Shown piece by piece: positions 44,887 to 56,606 of a DNA stretch of 64,000 bases. Numbering within the stretch: the stretch's first letter is position 1; each line of letters begins with the position of its first letter. The translations under genes were made by a program, and so were the position numbers. Below the pieces are notes generated by a model that made no database searches, was not told the origin of the DNA, and saw only the letters and a program-made list of their open reading frames with translations. Origin of the DNA: Stereocaulon alpinum. Its lineage: Eukaryota; Ascomycota; Lecanoromycetes; Lecanorales; Stereocaulaceae. The stretch is taken from positions 1 through 64,000 of the forward strand of contig JAEUBA010000112.1 in assembly GCA_018257865.1 (NCBI GenBank). The letters are read 5' to 3'.

Positions 44887-45657
44887 GTGTACCTCGTAGC
44901 CGTCGAAGCCATGTATGGATTTGCCCAGCATGAGTGGGGTGATGAAGTCTTGGGCCAAACAACGATCTTCAGGCCGGGTTCCACCGTGGAGATCATAGTC
45001 AGGAGTACTCAACCCGCTCTTGATTTCGACCAACTGGAGATCAGCCATGTCATCGTAGCCCTATATCGGGGAGTATTGCAAATGGTCAATCGTGCTGGTT
45101 GGTTCGAGGGAGTTATTATCATCACTCTGGCAGGCAAACAAGTTGGGACCATGACCATACAGAAGATGCATGCAGGAAGTTCATTAGATAACAATCTTTC
45201 TATGGACGCCTCGGCTGGGAACGCTGCAACTGCTAGGCCTCTAAAAAGTCGGGCTATCGTACAAGGATCATATACTGACGCACAGGATCGCCGATTCCAG
45301 CTGAAGTGGGAGTATGGCAATTCCCCTTTCGGACTCATGGATCAGAAGACTATCTTCACTGCTGTTCTCGGTGGTTTGGCGGATGCGGCAGTACACAGTC
45401 CTCAGGACAGTATTCTACAAATCAATGCAGTTGGCGCAGGCGTAGGTGAGGGCCCGTCTGCTTACAGGTGCGTCTTTCGTATTGGCATCAGTATCGGCCA
45501 ACCTCCAATGATGTATGCACTTGTCACTAGAACTTTAAGAGATATTGCTGGTTATCTTATGGTTGAGCAGGACAGGTTTGGAGATCTGAATACCGATATA
45601 TTATATGGTGGAAGGAAGGTTGCCCATGCTTTAGTGTCGAAGATTGGGCCTAGTTGA
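44887..45657 (+). CDS. Uncharacterised protein, 5' end uncertain
   Basis: A long open frame ends at 45,657. It is open upstream to 44,779 and the residues there (PPPYFDSRLFVNVQAPLNSR) look coding, but the first in-frame ATG is only at 44,911, inside apparently conserved sequence. A first exon further upstream is therefore likely. About 250 residues follow, with beta-rich segments (GVIIITLAGKQVGTMTI), a Gly-rich part (INAVGAGVGEG) and a C-terminus containing RDIAGYLMVEQDRFGDL. No signal peptide and no recognised domain. Confidence 0.5.
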   Translation: MYLVAVEAMYGFAQHEWGDEVLGQTTIFRPGSTVEIIVRSTQPALDFDQLEISHVIVALYRGVLQMVNRAGWFEGVIIITLAGKQVGTMTIQKMHAGSSLDNNLSMDASAGNAATARPLKSRAIVQGSYTDAQDRRFQLKWEYGNSPFGLMDQKTIFTAVLGGLADAAVHSPQDSILQINAVGAGVGEGPSAYRCVFRIGISIGQPPMMYALVTRTLRDIAGYLMVEQDRFGDLNTDILYGGRKVAHALVSKIGPS

Positions 45658-46360
45658 TACTATCGAATACCGACCGAGGACATCGTTGGTCCAAATAGCG
45701 TTGTTTAGTCTGGCACTTGATCTGACAATGTAATTTATGGATGATACGTCCCAAGAAAACCCCAGAGTATCAAGATGTCATTTCACGGCAGACAGATAGG
45801 CATGAGTAGGAGATGTCAACAGTACGTAAGCACCTTCGAAAGGAGAGTTGGTTATAAGGGTTCACCTTCATGGTGCCGTGCAACGCTCTCGACACTTATC
45901 GATGTGGAGAGATATGTCTGATTAGTGGGCTCACATGGAAAGACGCAATTGAGATGCAGCCAAGTGAATGCAGCAGACAGTGATATGTTGTCGGAAGCCG
46001 CCTTTATGATCCCCAAGAAAGTAATCGCTAATCAACGTGACTCATGTTCGAAGGACAATGAAAGAAGGATGACTGAGGAAGAAGGATGACGATGAGGCTC
46101 TGTGAAGTCTTGGCGCTACGGAGTTTCACGAGCGCCAAGACTTTCGGGTCTTGGCAAGCGTGATGAGCGGTCAGTCTCGCACTCGGGCTTGCCGTGATCA
46201 GTCGCCAAAATTGAAGTGGTGGGTGGGGCCAGGCCGGGGGGTGGTCGTCAGGCTGAAGAATTAACGCGCCCTCATACACTGACTTCCTCTTCTCTTCACA
46301 CCCTGTCTTTCATTCTATGTGCTCCTATGAACATGCGTCACTTCCTTGCGTCGGTGTTGA
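45658..46360. other. Intergenic, promoter of CorA-like gene
   Basis: No gene is visible. The last 120 bases are CT-rich, a common fungal promoter feature just before the start codon. Confidence 0.4.
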
Positions 46361-48814
46361 ATGGTCATCATGGCAGAAAGCAAAGTCGATCCTCCGGTGA
46401 CTGCAGCTCAGCCCGGTCAGCCTCTAGATCCTGTCGCCGCGATTGGCCTCATCAGGAAGCTGGATGAAGATAGAAAGCAATGCCTCGAGTCTATCCAGCG
46501 GACCGAAGATCTCCTACGGCAGCTCCTCGATGGCCAGGATACAACAACCACCAAACAGCCACAGTCACGGCCCACCACCACCGAACGATTTCGTCGCGAT
46601 ACAGGCAACACCTTCGCAACTACTCTCGAAGTTGAGAGTGTACAGAAAGACTCGGCCTTCTCCCTTGATGACGAGTCCGATACCGACAGCGACGAGTCGC
46701 TCTATGTGCAACACACCTTGCCGCCAGAGTCATTCAACGAGGAAGGTCTGCGCAAACATATCAGTGACTACAATTGGACAGAAGCAGGCAAGAAGGTTTT
46801 AGGTTCATTGTTGGAGAATGAGAGGCCGTTGCGCGAGAGGGTGAAATTCCCAAGTGCAATCGGTGATGTTGATGATCGCTCGCATCTGACTCACTATAGC
46901 ATTTTCGATGGTATGAGAAGTTTGCTTTCGCATTGGTCCGAGTACGTCTAACGGACATCCAACAGTTGGCAATGACGGCGCACCCCTCCGACTCGAATTC
47001 GCTGATAAAGCTCCTCTTTCCCGGGCGCGAGATATCTGGAGGCGCATTAACAGCATCAATGCAGACAAGAATCGCCAGAAGTTGGCGGTCGGTAGAATAA
47101 CGATCCTCCGCGAACCATCTCCACTGCTTTTCGCCGCACTACACTACACTATGAAAGACCACTTCGACGTAGATGAGATGTTTCAACTCCTCGTCGAGCC
47201 GAAGACAAAAGGTCTGGCCCACCGTCCCTGGTCGGAGAACACTAAGCACCGAAAAACCTTTGTCTTTACATTTGAGTACTTCACAATAGTTGGTGAAGAA
47301 TGCCAACCAATGAGTTGGCAAAGACAGGACAAGGAGTTGGGCCAAACGGACACTCATGTTCCTGTCAGCCGGTGTGCTTCTGTCATCGCTCTCTCGTTGG
47401 AAGGGGAGCCTGTTCAGAAGATCCGGCACAAGGGTAGGAGAAATCAAGTACGCAAGGAAGGAGATATATACGATCCATTCAGTCCTTGGCATGTCCTGAG
47501 CATGACCGCTTATCCTGACTGGAGAAGCTCGATCAACTCACACGATTCAACAAAACATTATGTCAACGGACCTGAAGCATTCCTTATGACGTTACGAGCA
47601 GAATTTAAAGATGCACAGAAGCGCCTGATGGATGTCTACAACGCGATATCGGACCTGGTCACAACGCCTGCAGATTTCATGTTCAATCAAGAATTAAGGG
47701 ATAAGTTGCTGTTCGAGGACGATGAATTCACCTATTCGCGGCGATACTTTTGGGCGTATCAATCTTTGGCCATAATGAATGAAGACATTAAGGAGATGAA
47801 ACAGGCCTACACTTCCACATTCACCGAGGCTGTTTGGTCTGGTCACAGCAGCTTCATATGGCCCGGGGAAGAGACGTCTGCTCGTCATATGCACTGGCGA
47901 AAGCGTATGGCAAACATCAGGCGAGATATCGAAAAAGAACTCAAAGGCCTGGACAAGATCGACGCTCTGAATGACGAGAAGATGAAGGAGATCAAGGCGC
48001 TCCGCGAGAACCTTTTCAGTGGTACTTCGGTCGCGGAAAGTAGGGAATCCATACAGCAGCAGGCTACTGCCGTTATTCAAGGTAATAATATCAAGGTCTT
48101 GACGCTCGTTACCATCTTCTTCCTTCCTCTCACTTTCGTCACTTCCGTCTTTGGTATGACGAACATGGATCCTAAAGAAAGCTTTATACATTTCGGCATT
48201 GTCACGGCGGTGATTTGCGTTCCTACCTACATGCTTATCGGATCTTTGAACACTGGCAGTGGATTCAAGTTCTGGACGAGGTTGTTTACCGGCGCTTTCT
48301 GGAAGCATAAACTTGCAATACTCTGCCAAAAGTGGGGGTACAAAGCTGCTTGGGCGCAAAGGTATCAGGACGAACCTGAATCGACCAGTAGTAAGTACTG
48401 ATACTTTCCCACCTTTCTAGGAGACCATTCGCTTAGACTAGTATCTATAAAGTCTTCGACAGACACCACCCACACCGTCCGAGAAGGGCTATCTCGCAGT
48501 CGACTATGGACGCCATCAACGCGCGTAAAGGGTTCGCTCCGCCTGGACCTACTGGTACCTACGCTATGAGCCCTGTCATCAGCCAGGAACGACGTACGGC
48601 CATTAGATTCGACGCCAAGCAGTCGACGGACTTTCTGCCAAGCTCGCCTGTGACCCAGGTCTCTGATCCGCTCAAAGCGAGGCCGAGCGTGGGAAGTGTA
48701 CAGGAAGTAATGACAGAGTCAAGTCAAAATGATGCTAATGGAAGCTGGATATGGAGAGTCTTCAGCAGAAAGGCAAAGGGTGAAGCGAACGATGATGGGA
48801 AGAAGTATCCTTGA
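46361..48814 (+). CDS. CorA-like divalent cation transporter family protein
   Basis: Exons 46,361-46,910 and 46,966-48,390 are secure; the 55-nt intron is GTATGA..CAG. A third exon, 48,453-48,814, is proposed (intron 48,391-48,436 or, in phase, to 48,452, GTAAGT..AAG), giving 778 residues; without it the protein stops at 48,401 (661 residues). The long N-terminal part is soluble and helical, with a coiled region near residues 500-545. Two transmembrane segments lie near 556-612 with the pore-motif position reading GMTN at 580-583 (GMN in classical CorA). The protein should reside in the plasma or another membrane. The C-terminal extension is Ser/Pro-rich. The family is sure; Mg2+ as substrate is inference. 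Confidence 0.85.
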
Positions 48815-49300
48815 ATGCAGCCATGGTGCTGTACAACACGACCATTCAAGAAAGACCCTGGGACAAATGACGAGGATGTATCATGATAATGGGACGATAT
48901 GACACAGGTGTAGGATCAATGATTTTAATACAGGCGAGGTAGGATCCTTAATGGTTGGACTTGAAAGGATACATCGGTAAATTGGCGCAAGGACAAAGCC
49001 ATGTTAGAGGCTCAGAGCCTTGTCGAACAAGGGGCAAAGATCAGATAGCAGTCATTAGTAACATCTCCGAATCCACCCTATTCCGTATGTTGAGAAGTAC
49101 CACATGCTCCCTGTTCGGCATGAAGTCAGGTTTCCCCGTAGCCTGGAATAAACAGAGCCACGCCCCACGCCAGCAACCGAATATAGTCAACCTCATGCCA
49201 ACCAATGCTATTCCGATAACCTAAAGAACACACATACCAGTCTGGCTGCCCATCCAACCACTCTTCACTTTTGTTTCGAGCCAGTATCGATACGATTACC
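48815..49300. other. Intergenic
   Basis: Nothing convincing. A short open frame at 48,955-49,224 lacks recognisable content. Confidence 0.4.
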
Positions 49301-50561
49301 ATGGCCGACTCGACTCCCAAGTCGTACCATACAGATCCAAACCTCTACCTCTACACCTCGCTCACATCAGGCTCCTCCCACATAGTTACCGCCACCTCCC
49401 GATTATCAACAATTCTCAAGGCTAATAAGATCCCATTTTTGGCCCTCGATGTCGCAACAGACGAAAAAGCTAGGATGCTGTGGGGAAGGCGGGCAGGGAA
49501 AAGGAAATTACCTGGCCTCGTTAGGATGGGGATGGTCGTAGGTGTATGTCAAACGTACCAGAAGGATTCTACGGTGTACGTCATGCTGAGTGCAGCTACA
49601 GGATCTAGAAGAAGTCGAAGAGTGGAATGAGTACGGCGAGCTGAAAGAGAACGTCGAGCCAGCTGGAACCAAGGCTGCCCCAGCGTCTACACCCACACCC
49701 TCCGCAGCGAACACACCCTCGAAACCCTCAGCGGCTTCCTCGACTCCTTCTAAACCCTCCCCTTCACCCATCAAAACCACCGCTGAATCTCCCGGGCCCA
49801 CCTCATCTACGGATCCGTTACCAGCCAATGCCCCCTCTACCATGACTGAAGCCCCTCTCACTACAGCTCTCCGCCAAGCAGGCTTCGAAGCCGCAAAGAA
49901 GGCTACAGACGCCAAATCAAAAGCTCGAAAGGATGCACTAGAGGCAGCCAAGGCCAAGGATAATTCGCTACAGAGGCTGGACAACTCTGGGCCTACGGGT
50001 ATGCCTCCACCCAGTGGAACTACGGAGGCGGAGGATGCGAAGGAGCCGGAGACTGCAGGGGCGAAGGTAAAGGGCAAGGCTGACCATGTGCCTGTTACTG
50101 GCGATGGGGTTGCGGAAGTGGAGGATGAGGTACCAAGTGCTAAGAAAGCTGCAAGGGGAGCAAACACAGCTCTTATGGATGATCAGTCCGAGGAAGTGCT
50201 CGAAGGCACAGGCCAGGCCGAACCGCCAGCACCAACAGCCCAGGATATTCCCAGCCTCACCTCTCCTCCTCCTACAGATGAAGTTCCCAGCGCTTCAGAA
50301 GTAGAGGCAGCAGCGAATGAAAGTATTGCAAAGGATAAGAGCCATATTATCCTCAAAGGCAAGAAGGAGGTGGACCGAACGCCACCTAGTGAGCGAGAGT
50401 ACGCGATCGAGCAAGAGGCGAGCGAGGAAGCAGAGCCAGTTGGTGGAACGCGGCTGAAGCAAGTCACTGCTACACATGAAGCACAGGATCTGCCGGGGAA
50501 GAAGACGCAGGATCAAGAGGCTGCAAAGGGAGATGAGGCGGGGAACAGCGTTGCTGATTAA
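49301..50561 (+). CDS. SH3BGR/thioredoxin-like domain protein with long disordered tail
   Basis: Exons 49,301-49,537 and 49,596-50,561 with a 58-nt intron (GTAGGT..CAG) give 400 residues. Residues about 14-95 look like the thioredoxin-fold SH3BGR/glutaredoxin-like domain: a YLYTSLTSG strand, a KANKIPFLALDVATDE strand-helix unit, a KLPGLV cis-Pro loop and the EVEEWNEYGEL end helix. There is no CxxC, as usual for this family. The remaining 300 residues are rich in Pro, Ala, Ser, Glu and Lys and have no fold. Family members are thought to act in redox-linked or adaptor roles without known enzyme activity. Confidence 0.8.
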
Positions 50562-50810
50562 GGATATCGCAGTCTTGCTTGAGCAGCGGCGTTTTGGCCT
50601 GGTCGAACGAGCGTTTCTCTCATTATACACAATTCTAATAGTGATTCAAGAACTTGTATTCGTGAAACGTCAATGCATATGCTCACTTTCACTTTCGCGG
50701 AGCTATCGGCGATAACCACGCATGCCAAGAATTTCGAGGCCGCTATGTGATGCTCCCATTTGCGCACAAGCTCGATCCAAACAAAATCGCAACACCCCCC
50801 TAATTGCGCG

Positions 50811-51362
50811 ATGCTGTTCTTCAGGTAAGTCTCCCTTGTTGCCCACGTCTCAACACGACCCTCCAGAAGCCCCGCACTTACGCGCATCCCCCAGCTTCTT
50901 CAAAACCCTCGTCGACCACGAAGTAACCGTCGAGCTCAAAAACGACATCTCAATCAAAGGCACCCTCAAATCCGTCGACCAATTCCTGAATATCAAGCTC
51001 GATGATATACAAGTTGTTGAGGAGCTGAAGTATCCGCATTTGGTGAGTTGGATCTACGCCTCTGCCCGGGTTCAGGAAAAGGAATTGGAGAAACGCACAA
51101 GATGAGCGAGGTGGACGAATGCAGTGAGGGAATTGTGCTGATGGTTTGGTGTGCATCTAGTCTTCGGTTAAGAACGTGTTCATTAGAGGGAGTGTGGTGC
51201 GGTATGTGCATTTGCCTGGGACGGCGGTAGATACGGCGTTGTTGGAGGATGCTACGAGGAGAGGTACGTCCACGACTACTCCGAACCCTCAACAGGTGGG
51301 ACTATGGGCTGATGTATGTGGAGTACGCAGAAGCGGCTTCTCAGGCGTCGAAACCACGGTGA
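50811..51362 (+). CDS. LSM2: U6 snRNA-associated Sm-like protein LSm2
   Basis: Four exons, 50,811-50,824, 50,895-51,042, 51,161-51,263 and 51,331-51,362, give 98 residues, the usual LSm2 length. The first exon is only 14 nt (MLFFS split by the intron). Sm1 motif SFFKTLVDHEVTVELKND and the Sm2 motif VFIRGSVVRYV are nearly identical to LSm2 across eukaryotes. The protein is part of the Lsm1-7 ring (cytoplasmic mRNA decay) and the Lsm2-8 ring (U6 snRNA in splicing). Intron lengths are 70, 118 and 67 nt, all GT..AG and phase-consistent. Confidence 0.96.
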
Positions 51363-51869
51363 CAAGGAGATCGCATGAGTGAGGGCGCGTGAAAGCTTAG
51401 TGCGAATGAAAATACAGGAGCCTCAAAAAGGCGCCGGGTTAATGCTAGGTGCAGGCGTGAGGAGAAGGAAACAGATGTGTACGAGATACCTATGAGGTAT
51501 TGTTTCTATGGATCAGGCTGCGATGGCGTGTTGCACCTGAAGGTCAACATGGAAGCCATCGTGAGGATACCGAAAGCGCATATAGCGCGACATTTCGCTA
51601 GGGGTGGTTCTTGCAATGAACCAAATAGCAGGCTCTCATCATGAATATGCCATATAGACGCAACAAGCCCTTCAATATACTTTCCACAGTCGTGTGGCCT
51701 ACAAAAGCATTAATCTCCCAATAGGTGTCACGTGACCGCCCGTTTTAAGAACGCGACTCGATGTCATAGATTCCCCAAATTCAAAGAGCCACCACCATGA
51801 CACGGATTTGCCCTATCAAGGTAGAATGCATGGCTCATTAGTCACTCCCAGTATGTAAAGACACTATCA
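51363..51869. other. Intergenic between LSM2 and PSO2
   Basis: Holds the 3' end of LSM2 and the promoter of PSO2. A 10-bp palindrome with an E-box core lies at 51,727-51,736. Confidence 0.5.
51727..51736. promoter_or_regulatory. GTCACGTGAC palindrome in PSO2 promoter
   Basis: The site lies 134 bases before the PSO2 start codon. TCACGTGA matches the Cbf1/CDEI-type bHLH motif known from yeasts. Its use here is inference. Confidence 0.4.
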
Positions 51870-54597
51870 ATGTTCCGCAAGCCTCGAGAACAAGCGGCTC
51901 CAGTAGCCAGCGAAACGCCCCTCCGCCCATCGACTGGCCGACCCCCAACACCACCCTTGTCTACAAGCCAGAAGGTATCGCCAGCGCCGGCAGCTACCAC
52001 ATACTCAATGGCTACCCCGATGCCTTTGCTGGGCAAGAGCAAAACCACTTCTAAGAAGATAGCCACTCCAGTTGCGGCGCAAAGGAAAGGGAAGGGTAAT
52101 GGCAATATTATGAGCTTCTTCAAGAAAGCCGAATCTTCTGGCACAGACTCGACGAACGGAAAGGGTGAGGATGGGGAAGAAGGGCTGTTCTTGGAAGAAA
52201 GTCCAGTAAAGAAGGGGGCGACATTGCCACTGCAGACGCCTACGCCACCTCGGGATGAGACTACGCCTGAAGACGTGGAGCTAGAGGCAGTGAATTCTCC
52301 ACTTTCGCGCTACAATGAAGATGCGGTGCCTAACAAGAGGAGGCGGACGGAGGGCTCTATCTCGCCTACACCTGATCCGGTGGTTGACAGCCTCGAGCAA
52401 CGTATACAAAGAGGACCATTCGCTGATGACTCGGACTCTGACGAAGAGGAGGTAAAGGCGTCTGTCTTGGCGGATACTGAAAAGACTATCGATAGACACA
52501 GATCAGAAAGCGGGAGCCCCAATACTGACCCAGTAACAACCGTCAGCATACCGGAGAAAGATCCCTTTGCCCCTACAGCATCATCACTGAAGCACGAACC
52601 GACAAGTGTTGGCGGCTTCGAAGGCTTTGATGGCATAGACGACTTCATTGAGGATGAGTTTCCGGAGGAAGGCGAAGAATTTCTGGAGAGGCGTTGGATG
52701 GAAGAGCAGGCAGAGTTGGAGATGGGCTTGGAAGAAGAGGATGATGCATTAGGGTTTGCGGAAGGCGTCATGAAGAAAGAGACTGATGAGTTATCTCCAA
52801 GTGTGGCACCTCAAGATGCCAGGCCTTCGTCCTGCCCGATCTGCGGAGGCATGACTATTGGTATGACAGAACAGGTAAGCCTTCCACGCTCAAGAAGTTG
52901 TCCGGTCTGACATTCCGCAGCAAGTATCAGTCCACGTGAACGACTGCATGGATGGTAAAGCGAAGCCTCTGCCTCCACAAGGCTCGATGATGAAGACGGA
53001 GCCTGCCGTGCCACCCATTAAGTTGGAAAACGATGTGCCAGGGCACAAGCGCTTCCAACGTGCTGCTATTGCGAGACCAGGGCAAGAGAATCCTTTCGGT
53101 CTTACTTCAGCTTCAGCTCCCTCTTCATCCTCATCTGCATTCTCTAAGTTGATGTCTGGTCATGCTGAAGACGCTGCTTGGGCCACGGCAGCCGCTTCAG
53201 AACAAGCATCACGCGGCAAGGCTGCATACCAACGGACATGCCCCTTTTACAAGATTATGCCCGGCCTGTACATCTGCGTCGATGCTTTCCGATATGGAGC
53301 CGTCCAAGGCTGCAATGCTTACTTTCTCAGCCATTTTCACAGTGATCACTACATTGGTCTCACATCGTCATGGTGCCATGGCCCAATTTACTGCAGCCAT
53401 GTTACAGCAAACCTGGTCAGAAGACAATTGAGGGTCGATCCGAAATGGGTGGTAGATCTCGAATTTGACAAGAAGGTGGAGGTGCCCGGAACGCAAGGCG
53501 TCGATGTCACCATGATACCAGCCAATCATTGTCCGGGAAGCTCTCTCTTCCTTTTCGAGAAAGTGATTGGCAAAGGGAAAATCCCAAAGGTCCACAGAAT
53601 ACTACATTGTGGTGACTTTCGTGCTTGTCCCGCGCATGTGCAGCATCCGAAACTACGGCCAGACATTATTGACACGGTCACTAAGAGGAATATTGCCCAG
53701 CAGAAGATTGACGTCTGCTACCTCGACACGACGTATCTAACCCCAAAATATGCCTTTCCAACCCAGGCGGATGTTATCAAAGCCTGTGCCGATATGTGTG
53801 TGAGCTTGAGCAAAGACTTTGTCGATGAAAATGATAGCTGGGAGCGGACCAAAAGAGAACGCGCTGGTGACGGTATGGTCAAATTCGTTCGAAAGACCTC
53901 GATCAAGGAAGAAGCAGACGAAGAGGATGTGAAGATCAAGATCGAGGATGAACCATCGATGAAGAAAGCCAGAGGCCGGCTTCTAGTCATCGTCGGAACC
54001 TACAGCATAGGCAAAGAAAGAATATGCCTAGGCGTAGCGAAAGCCTTGAACAGCAAGATCTACGCCCCACCAAACAAGCAAAAAATCGTCGCCGCCCTCG
54101 AAGACCCAGAACTATCAGCGCGCATGACCAATGACCCACTTGAAGCCCAAGTCCATATGCAGATGCTAATGGAGATACGAGCCGAGACCCTCGCGGATTA
54201 TCTCACAGGTTACAAACCACACTTCTCCCGCATAGTCGGCTTTAGACCCTCGGGCTGGAACTACCGGCCCCCAAACAGCCGCTTCACAGAATCTCCCTCC
54301 GTGCAAACAGTCCTGCATTCCGATAATTGGAAATCAGGCTACACCATGTCCGAACTGATCCCTCAACGAGGCAGCACAAGGGAATCCAACTGCTTCGGAG
54401 TGCCATATAGCGAGCACAGCAGCTTTCGAGAGCTGACGATGTTCTGCTGTGCGCTTCGGATCGACAAGATTATTCCGACTGTCAATGTGGGGAGTGCGAA
54501 GAGTAGAGAGCGGATGAAAGGGTGGTGTGAGAAGTGGGCTATGGAGAAGAAGAAGAACGGGCTGTATAAGGTTGAGGATGGACAGGTCGCTTGGTGA
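51870..54597 (+). CDS. PSO2: DNA cross-link repair nuclease PSO2/SNM1
   Basis: Exons 51,870-52,874 and 52,921-54,597 with a 46-nt intron (GTAAGC..CAG) give 893 residues. Residues 1-310 are disordered and acidic, with a PIP-box-like NGNIMSFFKK near 77-86. A UBZ4-type zinc finger (Cys 322, Cys 325, His 340, Cys 344) spans the intron. The metallo-beta-lactamase core starts near 440 with HFHSDH (473-478), then PANHCPGS, CGDFR and YLDTTY, and the beta-CASP part ends with VPYSEHSSF. The enzyme is a nuclear 5' exonuclease that processes interstrand cross-links. Finger, PIP-like site and nuclease in this order match human SNM1A. A Lys/Glu-rich insert lies near residues 635-680. Confidence 0.94.
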
Positions 54598-55499
54598 TGA
54601 AGTACATGTCAGAGTAGTTATAGACAGAATAAAATACATCGTGGAAGACGAAGTCCTTCTCCCGAGCTCGTCTCCCACAAGACTCAACAACAAACCAATC
54701 CACGAGATCCTAATCCCCCTTCCCTCCCCAAAACTCTTTCGCAAAACACACGCCAACCCAAATCCCCCTCGCGTTGCCCCTAACATTCCCCCCAGCATAT
54801 CACCACAATCCACTCCCCAACAGCAACAACAATCATCCCTCTCAACGACATCAGACCACGAAGCACGCATTATCCACTGAATCAATCACGAATCAATCAT
54901 TCTCAGAAAACCCTTAATCCGCACCTTACCCAGGTACCACATCCAAACCTCCCAAAACCGACTACATCCGCCCCAATCGGAACTCACTTCCCCCTTCCCT
55001 CCATATCGAGCTATGAACAGTAAACATAAATAGCACCATGCGGGATGCACAGATAGCCGATGACCGTTGAGTAGCAATAGGACGTGATCGGGTAGGATTG
55101 TCTAGGGCGTGTGCGTGTAAGGCGCTGAGTGGTGAGGTTTTTGGTACGTTGATAGTTGGCGGGTAGTGAGTGGAGGGTGGAGGGTGTGATAGGGGTTGAG
55201 TGTAAGGTAGTGGAATGTTGTTAGTGGAGGTGGGTGAGGAAGTTGCAGGGTTATAAGTGGAGAGGGGGTGGGTGTATGGTGGATGGGTTTGTCTTGGAAA
55301 ATAAAGTGATCTTGTTCGAGACTGAGTGATTGTATCGATTGTACGACAACTTAGAACTCGATCCAATGTTCTCGTTCATGCTTTAGGACCAGGCAGGTGG
55401 ACTGAGACGAGACACAGTTGTCTCTACTGGATTGAACAAGAGATGAATTCATCAGGTAGGATCAGTTGCCCAATCCTTCAAGAACTAATAATGGAATAG
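54598..55499. other. Intergenic with strong base-skew switch
   Basis: Between convergent genes. The + strand is C/A-rich at about 54,690-54,990 and becomes G/T-rich at about 55,090-55,290, where GTGG/GGGT runs recur. No gene is convincing on either strand. Confidence 0.4.
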
Positions 55500-56606
55500 C
55501 TATGCGATTCGCTTTTCCGCCTGCTTGCGGAGACGGGACTCTGCCAGTCCCGCATCTTCTCCACCCAATCCATTTCTTGTCCCCAGGCTTCGATCGTCTC
55601 GCGCAGGTTGCTCGTCCGCTTCAGGTGCAGGTGTTGCACGAACAACAAATCCATAGCACATCACACACTGCCTAACAATGGGTGGGTCGACAAGAGGCAC
55701 ATTTATGGGTATACCCATCATATCCCTGCGTACCATTTGTATCTTGTCATTCCCTTCGAAGGGATAAGTCACTCTGAACTTTGCATATCGCCCAAAGCGA
55801 CTCGTGATCCTCCCCCTTCCACACAGACACATCGGGCGATCTGGTCGCCCAGATGGTGGCGCTGTTTGTACTATGAGCGTCGAGTTACCTACAAGCCTCA
55901 ACCTGTCATCGAGGAAATTATGCAGAATGTCCCAATAGTCGGCTCTCAGATCTATGATATTTTGCTCATCGCATCGCCAACATAACCATCGTTTCTGGTA
56001 CAGCTCACGGTAGCACACGCATCCGTCATACCCAAGTGGATGATTGGCCCTCTCGGTCGTTTCGCACTCCAAACAGACTGGCACGTGCGCTGCGGCTATC
56101 TCTTGTCGGTAGGCTTCGTGAGGGGCTGATGGACCGAAAAAGGCATTGATGAAGACGTCGTTAGAGTGGTGCCAAAGGTCCCGACAACAGGAACAGACAT
56201 TATGAGGGTGGCCATGGGAGTAGGGACTGAAGTTGGCAACTCGGCAGGCTTTAATCTGGACTTGCGAGTTGGCAGCGTTGAGACATGGTGCGCTTGGACC
56301 GTGGAGGATGCGTACGGGCCGAGGGGGAAGTTTTTCATCGCATTTGTCCATGAGGTCAGCTTGGTAGCATGGTCCTGGACCGGCGGCTGATTTTGGAGAG
56401 ATAGACGTCGTGAGGCGGTGGTTTAAATATTTGCAAGTACCTCTCAGAGCGGTGAAATCATCGTTTGTGAGATTCTTCAAGATTCTTTGCTCAAGTCCCT
56501 CGTACCCGCCTCCTATCTTGAAGATGCCATGGAACGCGGACTGCTGACCATCCTGGGTTAATACTTGCCATTGAGACGGACCAGGTGGTGGAGATGCTGA
56601 AGCCAT
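55500..56606 (-). CDS. F-box-like protein with Cys-rich region
   Basis: An intronless reverse frame of 368 residues from ATG 56,606. Residues about 36-62 (GLEQRILKNLTNDDFTALRGTCKYLNHRL in two overlapping helices) resemble the core of an F-box. The middle has several Cys pairs (CSCC, CLEC, CVC, CWRC) spaced as in zinc-binding segments, and later CLCGRG and CVMCYG. F-box proteins bind Skp1 in SCF ubiquitin ligases; that link is inference here. The C-terminal 40 residues are charged and disordered. Such proteins are abundant and unnamed in Pleosporales-type fungi. Confidence 0.7.
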   Translation of the reverse strand: MASASPPPGPSQWQVLTQDGQQSAFHGIFKIGGGYEGLEQRILKNLTNDDFTALRGTCKYLNHRLTTSISPKSAAGPGPCYQADLMDKCDEKLPPRPVRILHGPSAPCLNAANSQVQIKACRVANFSPYSHGHPHNVCSCCRDLWHHSNDVFINAFFGPSAPHEAYRQEIAAAHVPVCLECETTERANHPLGYDGCVCYRELYQKRWLCWRCDEQNIIDLRADYWDILHNFLDDRLRLVGNSTLIVQTAPPSGRPDRPMCLCGRGRITSRFGRYAKFRVTYPFEGNDKIQMVRRDMMGIPINVPLVDPPIVRQCVMCYGFVVRATPAPEADEQPARDDRSLGTRNGLGGEDAGLAESRLRKQAEKRIA

